This document shows positions 13,289 to 26,067 of a stretch of DNA of 64,000 nucleotides, piece after piece. Made by a program: the position numbers and the translations under genes. The notes beneath the pieces are model-generated. The model worked only from the letters and a program-made list of their open reading frames with translations, had not been told where the DNA came from and ran no database searches. How positions within the stretch are numbered: the stretch's first letter is position 1; the number at the start of each line of letters is the position of its first letter. The stretch lies in the NCBI GenBank assembly GCA_950295325.1, contig OX485806.1, forward strand, positions 46,497,169-46,561,168. The letters run 5' to 3'. This DNA comes from Polytrichum commune (Eukaryota > Streptophyta > Polytrichopsida > Polytrichales > Polytrichaceae).

Positions 13289-13983
13289 TGTGAACCCCTG
13301 GAGTGGTCCACCACTATGCGGGATCATTTTTAGTTAGGATCCTACCATTAAAATTTAGAATTGATAGGGAATTTAAGGAAAATTAATTCATTTAGCATGT
13401 AGCCTAGAAGAAGGATGGTGAATTACCAAGGACTTCGGGCCTTCAACTTGAAGAAACAAAAATCTAGAGAAGGGTAAGGTTGGCCAAAATGAAAACTAAG
13501 TAGTGCTAGAAAATAGTGAAGTAGAAAAAACATGCTAGCTAGTAAAAACAACTAGCTAAGATTTAAGTTAGTAGATGCTAGCTAAACAAATATTAATTTA
13601 TTAGTTAATATGGGCCACACAAGACAATTGAAGGTGTTTGACGTAAGAAGGCAAAATTGGCATGAAGATTTTTGGATTTCACAAGTTAGGATTATCTTGG
13701 TCGAAAATTGGTGCGTCTGCATTTAGAATAGGTTGTAGGTTTAGGTTAGAACTAGATATGAAATTGATTAGTGGAGTTTAGAGCCACAATAGTAAATAAC
13801 TTAGGTCCAACCTTCGGAGGTACTACAATGCATTTTTAATTCCCCTCCAAAAATCTAAGTACTCATGTTATACCCTATCATCCGGGTTTGGCTTGGGCAC
13901 TTGCAAATGCAGGCCACCTTCACTGAAGGGCTTGTGTGATATTTTTAGGCTCCCTCGGAAGGGGGTGGCTCAAAAATGCCAAA
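13289..13983 (+). mobile_element. LX-family LTR copy C, internally deleted
   Basis: Same orientation as the copy at 35520-38357. It starts with the full terminus TGTGAACCCCTGGAGTGG and follows the start of the family to about 13677. It then jumps to sequence equivalent to about 38050 and continues almost to the far terminus (GGGGGTGGCTCAAAAATGCC). Roughly 2.2 kb of the LTR interior is missing. No clear target duplication was found. No genes. Confidence 0.75.
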
Positions 13984-14878
13984 ACGAGTAAATTTATCTT
14001 TCGGCTTATACAGAAACGTGTTGATGGAGATTCAACAGGTGTTTGTGGAGTTGCTCAGCGAGCATCAACAATAAATCTCTAATAGTCACATTTCGGGGTC
14101 ATTTCATTTACATGTCCACGCTAGTTAGCCAATTAAATGGAAATCCATATGTATCCAAGGATAGGCTAACTCGCATGAAGAATTCTATTTATATCAGTAA
14201 CTCTGATGACTACTTTGTTGCATCATCATCTGTCACGTCTATCCTGCTAGGTCTAGGGTTTGATGTCGGTATTTTTTTTAAAGACATGCGAGGTTCTACA
14301 TCTATGGTGAGGGCAGCTAGGAAAAAAACCAGGGTAAGGCCTGCTACTATCAATTTAGGACTGATCAATGGCATGTATTAAATAGAAAGGGTGCAGAAAA
14401 TGAGGATGAAGGTGGGCAACACATGGGGTTTTTGTAGGTAGCCAATCGACTTGATGAAGAGGGCACTTCAACACAGAAACATGATATCAATCTTCCCAAT
14501 TGCAATAGTCTATTTGTATTGGTTTCAAAAGCATCTAGGCCACAAACAAATATAGGTATATGGAGAGAAATTGTGTTTAGATTGATGTGAATGCAATCAT
14601 CTTTACAATTTCTTTGTCATATTCAACAACTTCCAAAATTTACACACTTGATGAAGTTGATGTTAATTCTTTGGCTAAATTTATCAATAGCTAGAGGTAG
14701 TTTTCCATTTTGTTTTACTTGGTGACACATGTGGAGCTCTTGCCAAATTATTTGAAACTCAATTTTGCAATCTCAGGCTTTGGTTGTATTGGTTGTGGCT
14801 TTTAATGTGCATTATCAAACCAACTTGTTGGTCGGTAATATGTAACTTTTTGAACATTTCACATGTGTGAGCACTCAT
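13984..14878. other. Intervening sequence, no gene recognised
   Basis: An open frame of 112 residues at 14043-14381 (plus strand) has no domain, and its codon content is not distinct from its neighbours. I see nothing else in this stretch. Confidence 0.4.
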
Positions 14879-15806
14879 TATCGCGACCCTTGCTAGTTTT
14901 CCTTAACTTAGCTTGACTTCCCAACTCAATCAAATGCCACGAGCGCTAACATGTACATCCCACGCACATGCATGGTTAGTTCCCAATACTGCGAACCTTC
15001 AAGCTTATGGTTTGGTCACCAAATTGTCCTACACATGCATTCGGGACTTTCCCCTTAGTAGGTAGCCAATGGCTAAAATGGACTTCCATCCATGAAAGTC
15101 CACTCTTGAGTTGATCATTGTGTTGCCAAAACAACACCACACCTATCATGAGCAAATTGCCAAGTATGTTCCAAGGGGGTCGGTCGGCTAAGCCGCCTCA
15201 CCCATATAAGCCTCTAGGACTTTGAGCAGGGGCCCTACCTCACCGTCAAGTATCCTTTTGTTTCTCTACAACAGTTGGGGCCAAGTAGACATTTTCCCTT
15301 AGCTGCTGGGGCTAGAATCCCTCAGTAGCTTCAAACCACCATAACTTCTACATGTGATGTTTGATGTTATCAAGCAACTACTTTATTGTCATCTAATCTT
15401 TGCGTAGATGCCAATGAACCCCTCACTTGCCCCATTCAAGCAAGTATTGAGGAAGTTATGGCTGTTTAAACCTAGGCAATCCCGGGCGCCACTCCCAGGT
15501 CACTGCGGTCCCAGGGTGCTATCCCGGGATAGCGCCCCACTGAAATTGCCATATCTCCTAGCTTACACCTCCGCTTGAGGTGTTTTTTAGCATTATAGAA
15601 TTCGGCCGCCGTAAGCTACTAATAACTCATGGCCTTACCCTCATCACTCCTAGTCTCCGTGGGTGGGAGGCGTTCTCAACGCTTAAGGCCCACACCCACA
15701 CTAGGATCATTTGGGTCCTCTCACCGATGGCGCCAATGGGTGTTAGTCCGGGGTCCCCCTTGTGCCCATGGTGTTGTGGGCACTCTTCATGGAGAGGTGT
15801 GTGACA
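14879..15806 (-). mobile_element. LR-family solo LTR with 5-bp target duplication
   Basis: The block is the reverse complement of the LR LTRs at 59738-60670 and 60859-61830. It is bounded by CTCAT on both sides (14874-14878 and 15807-15811), the 5-bp duplication expected of LTR retrotransposon integration. The right terminus GTGTGTGACA is intact; the left begins TATCGCGACC, a probable TG to TA change. No internal region follows, so it is a solo LTR left by LTR-LTR recombination. The stretch around 15650-15800 is relatively GC-rich (CTCCGTGGGTGGGAGGCG) and gives overlapping frames on both strands that are not genes. Confidence 0.85.
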
Positions 15807-16730
15807 CTCATTGACTTCTTTGCAAGGTTTGGCATTGTTTTCTTGTTGGCGTTCGTGGACAACCAAAGCACTTATGTGTTGGCTTTTATTTTGTTGCGAT
15901 CTCGTCTTTTGTAAGTTTGGCCCACATTTTTCCTCCTTACCTTTGTTTGTTGTCCTTTGTTGAGGACGTGAACTTAAAATTATGCCTCATAATGTTGGAT
16001 TTTGTGTCAAATTTTGTGCACTAAGTTGTGGTTGACAATTTGAATTACAATTTTCATCTCAACAATGTTTATGTACATATTTGGAGTTTGGAAATTCTCC
16101 TATGAAATCTTGAATCGAACCTAAATGATAGAACATACTTACATTTGAGTCAGATCAAGCATGTTGACTGCATTGGGTCTATTTTATATCATATCTCTTA
16201 TGCTTTAATAGACCAAGAAGTAGATGAAAAAGTCTGCCTCATTAGTAAAAGGGTCCACAATTTTTTTTTTAATTTGGAAAACATTTGAAGGCTAGATTAT
16301 TCTGATGCATTCTATGAAAGGAAGGTTTTTAATGTCTTTCTCAATGGAAAGTGCAAGTGGATTGAGGGGACCCATCTCTTGTAAGATATGAAATGGGCGA
16401 TTTGTGCAATATGAGTAACAAATATGAATTGTGCATGTAGCCATTTCCTCATACTTTTTGGAGGTGATATGATCTTGTTCATTAGAATTATCATACATCA
16501 ACTTAAAGGATTTTTTCCCCGCCAAAATTTGGTTGTTTTGCATACAACATTTTCCATGTTCTGTAAGTTTTTGGTGGATGAATGAAGATTAGTGCCATTT
16601 AAAGCATATTAATACTAGGGTGATTTTATATAGGTATGGAATCTATTGCATGACACATAGACCCATATCGTATTGATTAACAAAAAGTTTGTCAAATACC
16701 ATACTAGAGTGGTATTAAAAAAGGTGAGTT
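15807..16730. other. Non-coding stretch, nothing recognised
   Basis: AT-rich sequence with a T-run at 16261-16270. Two overlapping minus-strand frames at 16292-16543 have no recognisable domain. No RNA gene seen. Confidence 0.4.
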
Positions 16731-17135
16731 TTGCATCAATGTCAAGGGAAATCTTTGGACTTAATCAACCAATATCCTTGCGTTTCCAATTCCAACAAGT
16801 TACATGTGACATCTTTTGGTTTATCGTTGTTCCATTGGGAATCATCCTCTAAACTGTTGAATGGTTTTATTTCAGGTGCAATAACTGCAAATCATCAATG
16901 CCTCTTTTACAAGCAATCAATGGGTTATAGAAAATTAAGGTCTCATTCCTTTAAGGCCAATAATTGTGAGAGGTACTTTACAAAAATAAAGTTAAGCGCA
17001 CTACGTAACAACCAATTAGTGGCTCCGATTCAAAGTGTCCAACCATTGCATACTATAAATGTTTCTGATCGAGCTTTAGGAACCGAATTGGACCTTCAAG
17101 GGGCTGGATACGTTGTGTTCCTAAACACAAACTGA
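16731..17135 (+). CDS. Orphan open frame of 134 residues, function unknown
   Basis: This is the longest open frame in the first 28 kb that does not lie in an obvious transposon. The predicted protein is mixed in composition, with no low-complexity runs, no transmembrane stretch and no motif I recognise. It ends QGAGYVVFLNTN. There is no clear promoter or splice signal next to it. It could be a decayed exon, a captured gene piece or a chance frame. I do not assign a function. Confidence 0.2.
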   Translation: MHQCQGKSLDLINQYPCVSNSNKLHVTSFGLSLFHWESSSKLLNGFISGAITANHQCLFYKQSMGYRKLRSHSFKANNCERYFTKIKLSALRNNQLVAPIQSVQPLHTINVSDRALGTELDLQGAGYVVFLNTN

Positions 17136-18107
17136 CTTCTATATTATATTAAATTTTATTTCATAGTCTAAGACAATGCTTCAATTGCATGCCTTCACCT
17201 CAGGTTTATTGTTTTCATTTAGTTCATGTGAGTTTAGTGTTGTGGCTGAACTTCACAATTCAGGGATTCTCGATTGTGTGACGATGAAAATAAACTAGTT
17301 GTAGAAATATTTGTGAATGACTTGGTGGAGCAATAGTAATTTGTAAAGTCCTTTAAATATGTGGTAATTTAAATATTTATGTCATAATGAACCAATCAAA
17401 ATACAATGTATGATTTTTCCATGCCAATATGAAGGTGCCAACCTTTATTAACTCCCATGTATTTGTAATTATATAAGAAAACCATAAAATCCTTCAAGGA
17501 AACATTGTCAACGATGTATTGGAAAAGATTTGGCATGACAACCATTATGGGATCCATCACCTTGGGCACAATATGTACAAACAGAACCCTTCCAATTTGG
17601 TGGGAATTTGGTATGTGGATTATACTTGGACATAGGCTTATGTACATTGCAATATAGGTAATATCCATTTTATGATTACAAATATACAATGAATGCATGT
17701 ATGAAAATTCTATCATGTTTTTTCATTGGACAAATATATGAATCATTACAAAATATATTAATGTTGATTTGTTATATCTGCCTCATTTTAATACCAATTT
17801 TATACAAGCATGGCATTCAATGTATTTGAAATCAAGGTCCATGATTTCATTACAAATTTACAAGACTTGATTCTAGAGCAAATCAAAATGAATTGCAACA
17901 AATTGGCAGTATTTTAGATGTGATAAGGAGCACACAATCCATAGTAATTTATGAAAATAATTTATTTACACATCATGTACAATTGGATAAAAAACAATGC
18001 ATCATAATCTTAAGTTTGTATGGATATAATTGGATTTAGAGTCTATATCCAATGGTATGGGAGGGTTGTGATTCAAGCGTCACTATTCAGATTTTGTGCT
18101 TATAGGG
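17136..18107. other. Non-coding stretch, nothing recognised
   Basis: AT-rich. A minus-strand frame of 106 residues at 17396-17716 shows no domain. The phrase around 17815-17850 is typical AT-rich filler. No repeat family assigned. Confidence 0.35.
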
Positions 18108-19640
18108 TGTGAGCCCAAAAGCATGTGCCCACATGAGCTTTAAGTCTGAAAATGATTAAGATTTGGGTTTGGATTTATTATTACTTCATCAAAATATAAA
18201 AATAGTGAGTCAGTCTAGTCTAATTGAAGTTAGAGGTTAAGGGAGGATGTTAGTATTTTAGCGTTGGAATAGAGGGGGACGTAAATTAGAGATTAGACTA
18301 TAGTTTTGATTTAGGCTTTAAGCTTTAAAGGATGGGGTTGGTGTGAAATTAAGTTAATTAGATACCACGGGTGCTCATTCAAGGGTAGAGGTTGGGTTTT
18401 AGAGTCGGATTTGGGCTACATCCCTGCCCATTCAAGGGGGGAGCTCCGGGTTTTTGGAGGATAAGCCCTGGTTCGGTATTGGGGAGAACTCTCGGAACCA
18501 GTGTGTGTCTCTCTCTCGTACCAGGGATATGGCGGCGAGGGACTGCGACGATCGGCGTGGGTGAATGAAGGAAGGGGCTCCTAGGAGGAGAGTTCCCTCA
18601 ATATGGTCTAGCCGTATTGGCAACTAACATCTAAGGCGTTGGGGAGAGGTTGCTGGAACTGTTCTCAGGTAGGGGGATTGAACAAAAGGGTGAGCCGAAG
18701 GCCGATGCCAGGGATGAGCATCCGGCATTGCGGTGAGGGGAATGCAGGCTAATGCGACTGTGGACAATCAAGGGAAGGCGGTACTCGGGAGCAGCAAGTG
18801 AAGCTGCAAGCGGAGTGAAGCACGGAGGAAAGTGAGTTCGGGGATGCTGATCCAGACCAGCCAAGGCGATCCAGAACGAGTTAATACCATACTGGGCATT
18901 TACGGAAGGCTACTGAAAGGTGAACGGAATTGCATAGCGTTGGATTGGAGGGTGAGTGCGTGGGTGAAATCAGACTGTGAAAGGTGTGGGGTGGAAGCGT
19001 GAGACGCCAGGTAGATTGCTCGAGAACAGGGCGGAGATGGCGGCATTCACGGCCGAGGCCAGTGGGCTCACTCTGCTGCGGACTTCTAGCAGGCTCGATG
19101 AAGGAGAATTTGAGCAAGCACACAGCTAGGGGGGTGCAGCCAAGGGCAATAGCCAGAACGCAGGTTGTGGGAAGTGAGATCCTTGGGACAGTGAGCGAAA
19201 TTGCATTACAGAGGGGGATTCAAGCCATTCAAACACAAGCCGAGGTTGCCACATGTCGTGGATTTGCAGGTTTGGGAGGCTAGCCTAAGGCCTGGGATGG
19301 TTGAGTGGCCGACTGCCGTTCGGTACCACTACTGAACTCTGCCAGGGGCTTGGTACCCAGTACTGGTCCAGCGGTTATGCCCTGGACTCGCAGTCTAGCA
19401 GCTTGAATAGTATTTAGAGTCGGATTAGAGGCAGGGTAGCAGTACAGTAATTAGGCGTGAAGCTGGTGGTTCGGACTGGAAATGAAGGGTAATGTGGGAA
19501 ACAAGGGGGTGATTGACTTAGGTAGTATTAGGCTAGGTGGTTAGTTAGGAGTGGGACTCGTACTTAGGGGTGCCAGGGAATTAACAATGAGGATAAATTA
19601 GCCTCGACCTAGGATTAATCAAAAAGGGGAGGGTACACGA
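18108..19640 (+). mobile_element. LTR-like block related to the G2 LTR
   Basis: The left edge TGTGAGCCCAAAA followed by TGTGCCCACATG closely matches the start of the G2 3' LTR at 56097. Similarity continues with stretches such as CAAAATATAAAAATA. Further in, only scattered phrases agree (TTAGGCTAGGTGG against TTAGGCTAGTTGG). The interior, about 18420-19350, is clearly more GC-rich than its surroundings and yields several short overlapping frames on both strands without known domains. The right end is not resolved. A diverged relative of the G2 LTR is the simplest reading. Confidence 0.4.
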
Positions 19641-22405
19641 GCAAGTACAAGGCTACCGGGACTAAAAATATTTCTAAATACTTGTGATATTGCTTCCTTA
19701 TGAGTAAAGTGGTCGTGTTATTCCCATTGGTGGTGTAATGTGTATTGGGGTGCCATGATGGGTTGAGATTACTTAAATACATGTAAGCATCGGGCCTCCA
19801 CCCGGACTATGATGCATAAGGGTGGGGGTTTGGGGCTCACATAGGGTTGACTATTTTCATTGAGGGTTGTAAACTCCGCTACCTTTACCTCCTTAGCTAT
19901 TGGGAATAATTGTAGATGTGTTTTGCAATGGCCTACCCCAATAATTGGGAATGATGTCCTAAACGTCCAAAACATTATTTCCATAATTTCAACCATTTTA
20001 TGACGTTTGTTTGCCTATCTATATCAACATTAAAAAAAATTACCATGTAACATTTGCTCAATATTCCAAGTCATGGTAGTACTTACAATCGGAGTGCATG
20101 ACAATACCCTTTTGCCCATGCATCCATTTGAGTCTATTAAAAATGAAACCTTAGAGGTGTGGGCCTTTGACAAACTTTGAGCATGGCCTCCCATGGGACC
20201 AAAATGCTCCTTCACTACATGTTGTAGGTGTTGAAACATGATAAAATTCGCAATAGAATTTGCGAGAAAACATGCTGAAATATGTGCACCACCCTTGTCA
20301 TGTGCTCGGCTATGCGATTCATCAGATAGCCCTGGAGGGTTACAACAAATTGTCATGCTTATTAGTTGTAAGCAAAAATATTGGTGTGTTTTGCGGGCCG
20401 TACACCATGGGTCCTATTGTACGCATGATATGGTGGCATTTCTCATTGCATGGTGAATTGTTCATATAGCCTATGATGGACAAAGGTTCTGCACAAAGGA
20501 TAACAACGTGTTTGCATCATGCGTGACAACAAACAATTTGGATGGACCATATGACCACATGATGATTCATGCATCTTCAGGTTCCAAAGGTTTAGTACAT
20601 ATGCCACACAAAAATTGTAGCCTTAATTCAACATGGCCATAACAAAGTTGTTGTAGTCGGAGGTACCACAATGCAAGATGATATTGCAGTGGTCCATCAT
20701 AATTCATCTTCAAGTCTCATATTCCAATCGATGCTAGGATCATGTTGCTCATCGACCATAATGACCCTTTGGGATTAAAAAAAATCCACAGTCAACCATG
20801 AAGTGAATAGAAGACAACAACCAAACAATTTTTGAAAGGATTCCTAAGTTTCTTAAGGTCAAACATCAATGCCTTCTCACGCATTGTCAACATGCCCATG
20901 TAGTTATCCTTCATCATCCGATTTTTTTCTAATTACCTTGGCATAATCAACCCTAACCACCTTTGTTTTTGTTGACATTGCATGTCCCCAACCCCTCAAA
21001 AGTTCCACCCACGTTCTGGTTAGCCTTGATATTCATTGTCTATAATTACAAAAATGGTCAACACCATAATTTGGGCACTTAACATTTGGACCTTGTTTGC
21101 ATGCTCTAGATGATCCAATTCTAATTTTTGCTTGTGGTTCGACTTGTAGTTTGCTGACTTAGCCTTCAACACCTCCATCGTGTGTTTTTCATCAATTACT
21201 AGTGGTTGTATTGGAATCTCTAATGTCAAAACACCTTTGGTCACCCCACATATACGTCCAAACCAATTGGCATCGGTCTCCAAAACACTTAAGGTTCACC
21301 TCCTCCCATAGCCCATTTTTTTGTTTGGACATCCAATCACTCTTCACATTTGAAATGAACATTTTCATAAATGTGTTCACTCTAGATACCTTTGGTCCAT
21401 GCTATACACCCACATACCCTTTCATTTTTCCATCCAAGATCAATGAGAACAATTCAAATCCTACACCATCTCCATATTGATGGCTTTGGTTTTCATATTG
21501 CAAGTTTTAATAATGTTTCAAAATTCTATCTCATATTTTTAATAATAAAAACGGTCGTAAGAAATAATGGATTATGGTGTCACGTGTAGAATGGAGAATG
21601 TACATAAATTGATGTGGTCTAGTAAAATTCAATTTTCAAATCAAAACTGACAATATGGCGACTGCTCAAGAGTAATTGTCTAGCTAAAAAGTCATTGTCT
21701 ACAAGCAATTGATAGTTAACCCTAAAGGTAAAGTATTTGTTGCCCCCCCCTTAATGTGATGTTTTTGAGTCTAACATCATGTTGTCATGACACACACATG
21801 AGAATGTAGAAAGTGAGGAACTAAAGGAGCCACTAGAAATTTTTCTTGAGCCAATTCAAGGACCTATATGACAAAAAGGTCAAAACATATGCAATTGACC
21901 ATGAAATACGGGATGAACATTCAAAGGAGTCTGAATTCAACAAGGAAAAACAACAACTCATGCAACTACTTGGATGCATTGTTTTTCAATGGTAATGAAG
22001 AGCATGGCATTTTGGACAACAAATAACAAAGTCATATTTAGATCACTCCACCACTTGGATATTTCCTTATTCAATTATTATGTCATAGATTGGTTGATAG
22101 AATTTTAAGTGAATGTTGTTCAGATTGTTTTGTAAAAATTATTTAATTTTTTTTGGTATATAATTTAGAGAACACAACAACTATTTTGAAGATTTTTTTA
22201 TGTTTATTGTGTTGGTTATACTTAAATTGATAGTTCTTTTGAATAGATTACCAAAGATGAAGTAGTGAGTACTGAACTCAATGGAACTTTAGCATTTTCA
22301 TGTACATCAAGAGGATTCCCAATGTTTTGTGATGCAATGTTCACATTGAAAATACCCATATTGACTACAAATTCAAAAACAAAGTAGATTTACACAAGCT
22401 TATTA
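19641..22405. other. Non-coding stretch, no gene recognised
   Basis: About 2.8 kb without a supportable gene. Frames at 20030-20356 (minus) and 20238-20469 (plus) overlap on opposite strands, and those at 21020-21380 (minus) likewise overlap plus-strand frames. None shows a motif I know. A C-run lies at 21745-21752. This may be old, frameshifted transposon sequence. Confidence 0.4.
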
Positions 22406-23544
22406 CACCCTAACCTTGATAATATCACACTTGTTAATAGAACACCTTGATATTGTCACCTAAAAGTTTGAAACCGATTTCCATAGTGTAAAACTCCCTC
22501 GTTATTATCACTATCACCCTTGATAATGTCACATTTGTTTTTCAAAATTTATAGTGTAAGTGTGATGATAACAAGTAACATGGATGAAAAAAGGCCGGAT
22601 GGACAACAAATTCTATGGATGACATCGGCATCTTCACCTGCTTCCGCTTGAATCTTGGGTTCTTGAATCTTGAATCTCATGTGCCGAAGAAGCAATGGTT
22701 TCTCTCGCAGATCAACTTCTTGCAACTCTGCCTGCATCATATGCTCTCTCCTCTCGCCACTCCACACACTGCTCTGCCCCTCATCTTCTTGCTGCTCTCC
22801 TCAACAAATTGCTGCATCCACAAGGTTTCTTCCTAAATGGTACTTTTGAAGCTTTGAGGCTTGTTGAATCAGTTCGGTGTTGAAGACCTTGTAATTGATT
22901 TCTCTGTTTCAAACTTAGACTGTTGGCATTCATTCTGTGGCATTTTCAGAGAATTGCATTGTGAGGTGGAAGTTGATCAATCGGTGGTTCCTGAGGATTT
23001 TGTGGCTGCCGTTGAAGATGGCGCACACATGGTAAGCACCTTAGTTGCATTCCTTCAGTAGCCATTTCCAATGTCGATAAATGCCTCTTAACCTTGAAGA
23101 TTCAGAGCTGGTAAAACATTTCCGAGAAGCAATTTGTTGGAGCTGCATACTTTCGCATTAGACACACCTTCAAGATTGTAAATTCTAAGAAGTTTCATGA
23201 TACATGACAAACTCATTAGAATTGGTGTTGCACATTTAACATCAACAAAACAATGTGACATTAGAAGCTTCTTTGCCTCTAGTGAGAGGTCTTTACCCGA
23301 TCTCAATGACACATTATGATGTGCTCTTGTTGTTATTCACAATTTTGAATTAGATTTTACATTCAAAAACATTGAAGTCTCGTATTTGTTATTTTAAAAA
23401 AATTGTAATTATATTTTGATTTTCTACATATTTTTTGATAATATCACATTATGCACAAAATGTGACATTATCAAGTATGTCACACATTATTTATATCACA
23501 CTTTTTGGTGAAACGGAGGGTGTGACATTATCAAGGTTAGGGTG
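22406..23544. mobile_element. TIR DNA transposon carrying a gene fragment
   Basis: Terminal inverted repeats begin CACCCTAACCTTGATAAT on both ends and stay matched for 24 of 25 bases (one A/G difference). A TA dinucleotide flanks each end (22404-22405 and 23545-23546). Extra copies of the inner motif GATAATGTCACA lie near both ends (about 22514 and 23462). The element is 1,139 bp and has no transposase. Its middle holds exon-like sequence at 22695-23031. The layout matches gene-capturing, Pack-type non-autonomous elements. The superfamily is not certain; a TA duplication points to Tc1/mariner-like or a short reading of a PIF/Harbinger site. Confidence 0.7.
22695..23031 (+). pseudogene. Captured exon-like gene fragment, frameshifted
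   Basis: From the ATG at 22695 a balanced protein-like frame runs about 60 residues (start MVSLADQLLATLPAS). It then closes, while the next frame continues the coding character from about 22864 (FGVEDLVIDF, then CEVEVDQSVVPEDF). A single frameshift near 22865-22885 joins the two. The second part ends in ATG followed by GTAAGC at about 23032, a good splice-donor context. This is higher-GC, non-repetitive sequence inside a TIR element, so it is probably an exon copied from a host gene. I do not recognise the parent family. Confidence 0.45.
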
Positions 23545-25347
23545 TACATGAAGAATAATGTAGCATCAAAAGGCCTTGATGCTACAATAAACATTTCATT
23601 ATCCAAGTTTTCATCAGGGCTTACTAATGTCATGTAGTGTATTATAAGATTCATGTTCAAGAACACCTACCCAATATTCATCATCAAAAGGTTTCATGAT
23701 GTCAATGTATATTCCAAATAACTTAATTTTTTTTTATATTTACTTACATCATCAACCTCCTTTCACACCTTCTTCCATGTGAGATTATTGAAAAATAAAA
23801 TCCTAACATCATGGCGTTTAGTTCCAATGTCCTTCATATGATGGGGAATTTGATTGTCACCCGTTTGAATTATTGATTTCATGTGCATAAATCATTTCAT
23901 AATCTTGCCTGGCCATGAGTCGATGAATTATTGCTATTTTTGTACACCTATTTATAGATTTACTACCGAGCGCAAAGACAAATAATCTTAAATTCCAATA
24001 CTACTCCATGTCTAAATTGTATTAAAAATTTGGTACCGAATTCCCTCCTTTCATCAAATAGCATTCACCAATAATGTGTTATAATGAGTTGGGTGGAAGC
24101 CTATGGATATTATTGCCAATAACTCTTTGAACAAAATTCCTCAACACTAACATCGCAAATGGATGCTATAAGTTTGAATATGTAATTAGGGAAAATATAA
24201 GGTACATATATTTTGACTAAATTTAGGATATAACATGAGAAAAGAATGTGAAAATAAAATGTGGCCAATTTATGAGTATGAAAAAACAACTTCCTTTTGG
24301 AATGCAACAAAAAATAATTTGTGATATATAAAATTTGGACTACGCCTTCCAATATTCAAGGGTGCCTTACAGAGAGTAGGATTGGTACCAATATATTAAC
24401 AATTGTTGATATGAAAGTATAAACATGGTAATCCTTTGGGCAACATTCTTGGATAAGAAACATTAATTGTACGGTAAGAACAATTTATTTTATGAAAATG
24501 GTGGGACAAGAAATATCTTATAGATCTAAATCATCTACATACCAATAAGATAAATTGGTCCGGCACCATCAATAATTCACAAGTCACTTATACGTCACTA
24601 TATTATAGTTTTTCATCAAATTAATTATTATCACATCATGAATTATCTTATCAACAATAAAATAAGGTTTGGTACTATTGATTTAATTACAATCATTGTT
24701 AAAGGCTTCATGCATATAAGCAAATATTGCAACAATTTAGGTCATGAGAAGTAAACTCAAGAGAATTGATAGTTATTAGTTCTTCCAGTTTGTTTAGACA
24801 AGGTTGTCCGTGTCACATCATGTCGTGACGTGGGGATGTCCATCAAAATATCAGGGTTGAGCCCCCACATCTATCAAAATGGAATATTTATTATGTGTGA
24901 TTGACAAGAGGGGTAAAATAGCTACCCAACCGGACAAAATGCACAAATGCAAGATCTCCAAATTTTGCAACTACTTTTTTGACCTCACGTTGCATATGCT
25001 TTTACTCGTTTTGTGCTTAAACTCAATTTTGTAAAATACATGTCCAACAACATTTTCTCCTACTCATCAAGGTTCTCAAGCCGTTATCCCTTCAACTAAA
25101 CCTTCAATGCTTCCTTCTCTTCCATGCTTTGGCCTCCCCCTACTTATAAATTTGGAGTTTGGATTTATTCTACTCGATTTCAATCCTTATCCGCATTCTT
25201 CGCGTCATTCCTGTAATTCCATTTAATTTGTTTGATTTTTATAATGCACTTGCATTTGCAAAGACAAAGCTTCAAAAAATGTCCAAGGTCTTGCACAAAT
25301 GTTGCATTCGTCAAAAAATGACTTGGGAATCGCGCGCAAAACTGCCA
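23545..25347. other. Non-coding AT-rich stretch, nothing recognised
   Basis: No gene. An 80-residue minus-strand frame at 24110-24352 is low-complexity. The sequence is strongly AT-rich and lacks identifiable LTR or TIR edges. Confidence 0.4.
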
Positions 25348-25943
25348 AGGTTAGGACAACCGAAAATCGTGCAATACTTGCCCGAATGGGGCAAGTGAGG
25401 AGTCTATCAGCATCTACATAAAGAGAAAATGTTGATGGACTAGTTGCAAAATAGAATCAAAGATTGGTAAACAAAGTTTAGGAGGTGTGAAGCTGTTGGG
25501 AAACTCCAACCCTAGCAACTAAGGGAAAATGTCAGCATGGGCCCAATTCTTATGAGATAGACAAAAACATATTTGAAGGTGGGGTAGGGCCCCTCCTCAA
25601 ATTCTAAAGGCTTATATGGGGAGGCAGCATTGTTGACCAACCCACCTGTTGTAGAACAACACATCCTCCATGGGCGTTGGCCCAATGTGGGCGCATAGTT
25701 GTCAAGTATGCTTTGGGGTTGTTGTAATGTTGCTTTGGCAACGCGATTATTAACCATTGGCTACCTATTAAGGGAAGAGTCCCAAATGCATGTGTAGGAG
25801 GGTTTGATAACCACGCCATCTACTTGGAAATTAATATGGGGAGCTAGCATGCGTGTGTGTGGGATGTGTAGTGTTAGTGTTTGTGACACTTGCTAGAGTT
25901 ATAAGCTATGAAGATAAATTAAAGGGAGCTAGCAAGGGTCACA
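25348..25943 (+). mobile_element. LR-family LTR fragment, 5' truncated
   Basis: Matches the second half to two thirds of the LR LTR at 60859-61830: ACTGCCAAGG, then ATGGGGCAAGTG, AACTAAGGGAAAATGTC, GGTGGGGTAGGG and GCTAGCAAGGGTCACA at the end. The 5' part is missing or too diverged. The end is followed by ordinary sequence with no primer-binding site, so it is a stray LTR piece. It is more diverged than the pair near 60 kb. Confidence 0.65.
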
Positions 25944-26067
25944 AAATGCTTGACATGGTCGGTCATGATGCAACATGCTTGAGAATCCTGCCAGGTTCCA
26001 TACGCCAAACCAAGTTGACCCCACTACCAAGGCCAACCTCGGATATCTTGAACACGAAGACTTTCTT

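Noticed and set aside
14043-14381. Plus-strand frame of 112 residues
   Set aside because: No domain, no splice or promoter context, not conserved with anything recognisable here.
18984-19283. Plus-strand frame of 99 residues, and opposite frames at 18631-19123
   Set aside because: Opposing open frames in a GC-rich LTR-like block, as expected from composition alone.
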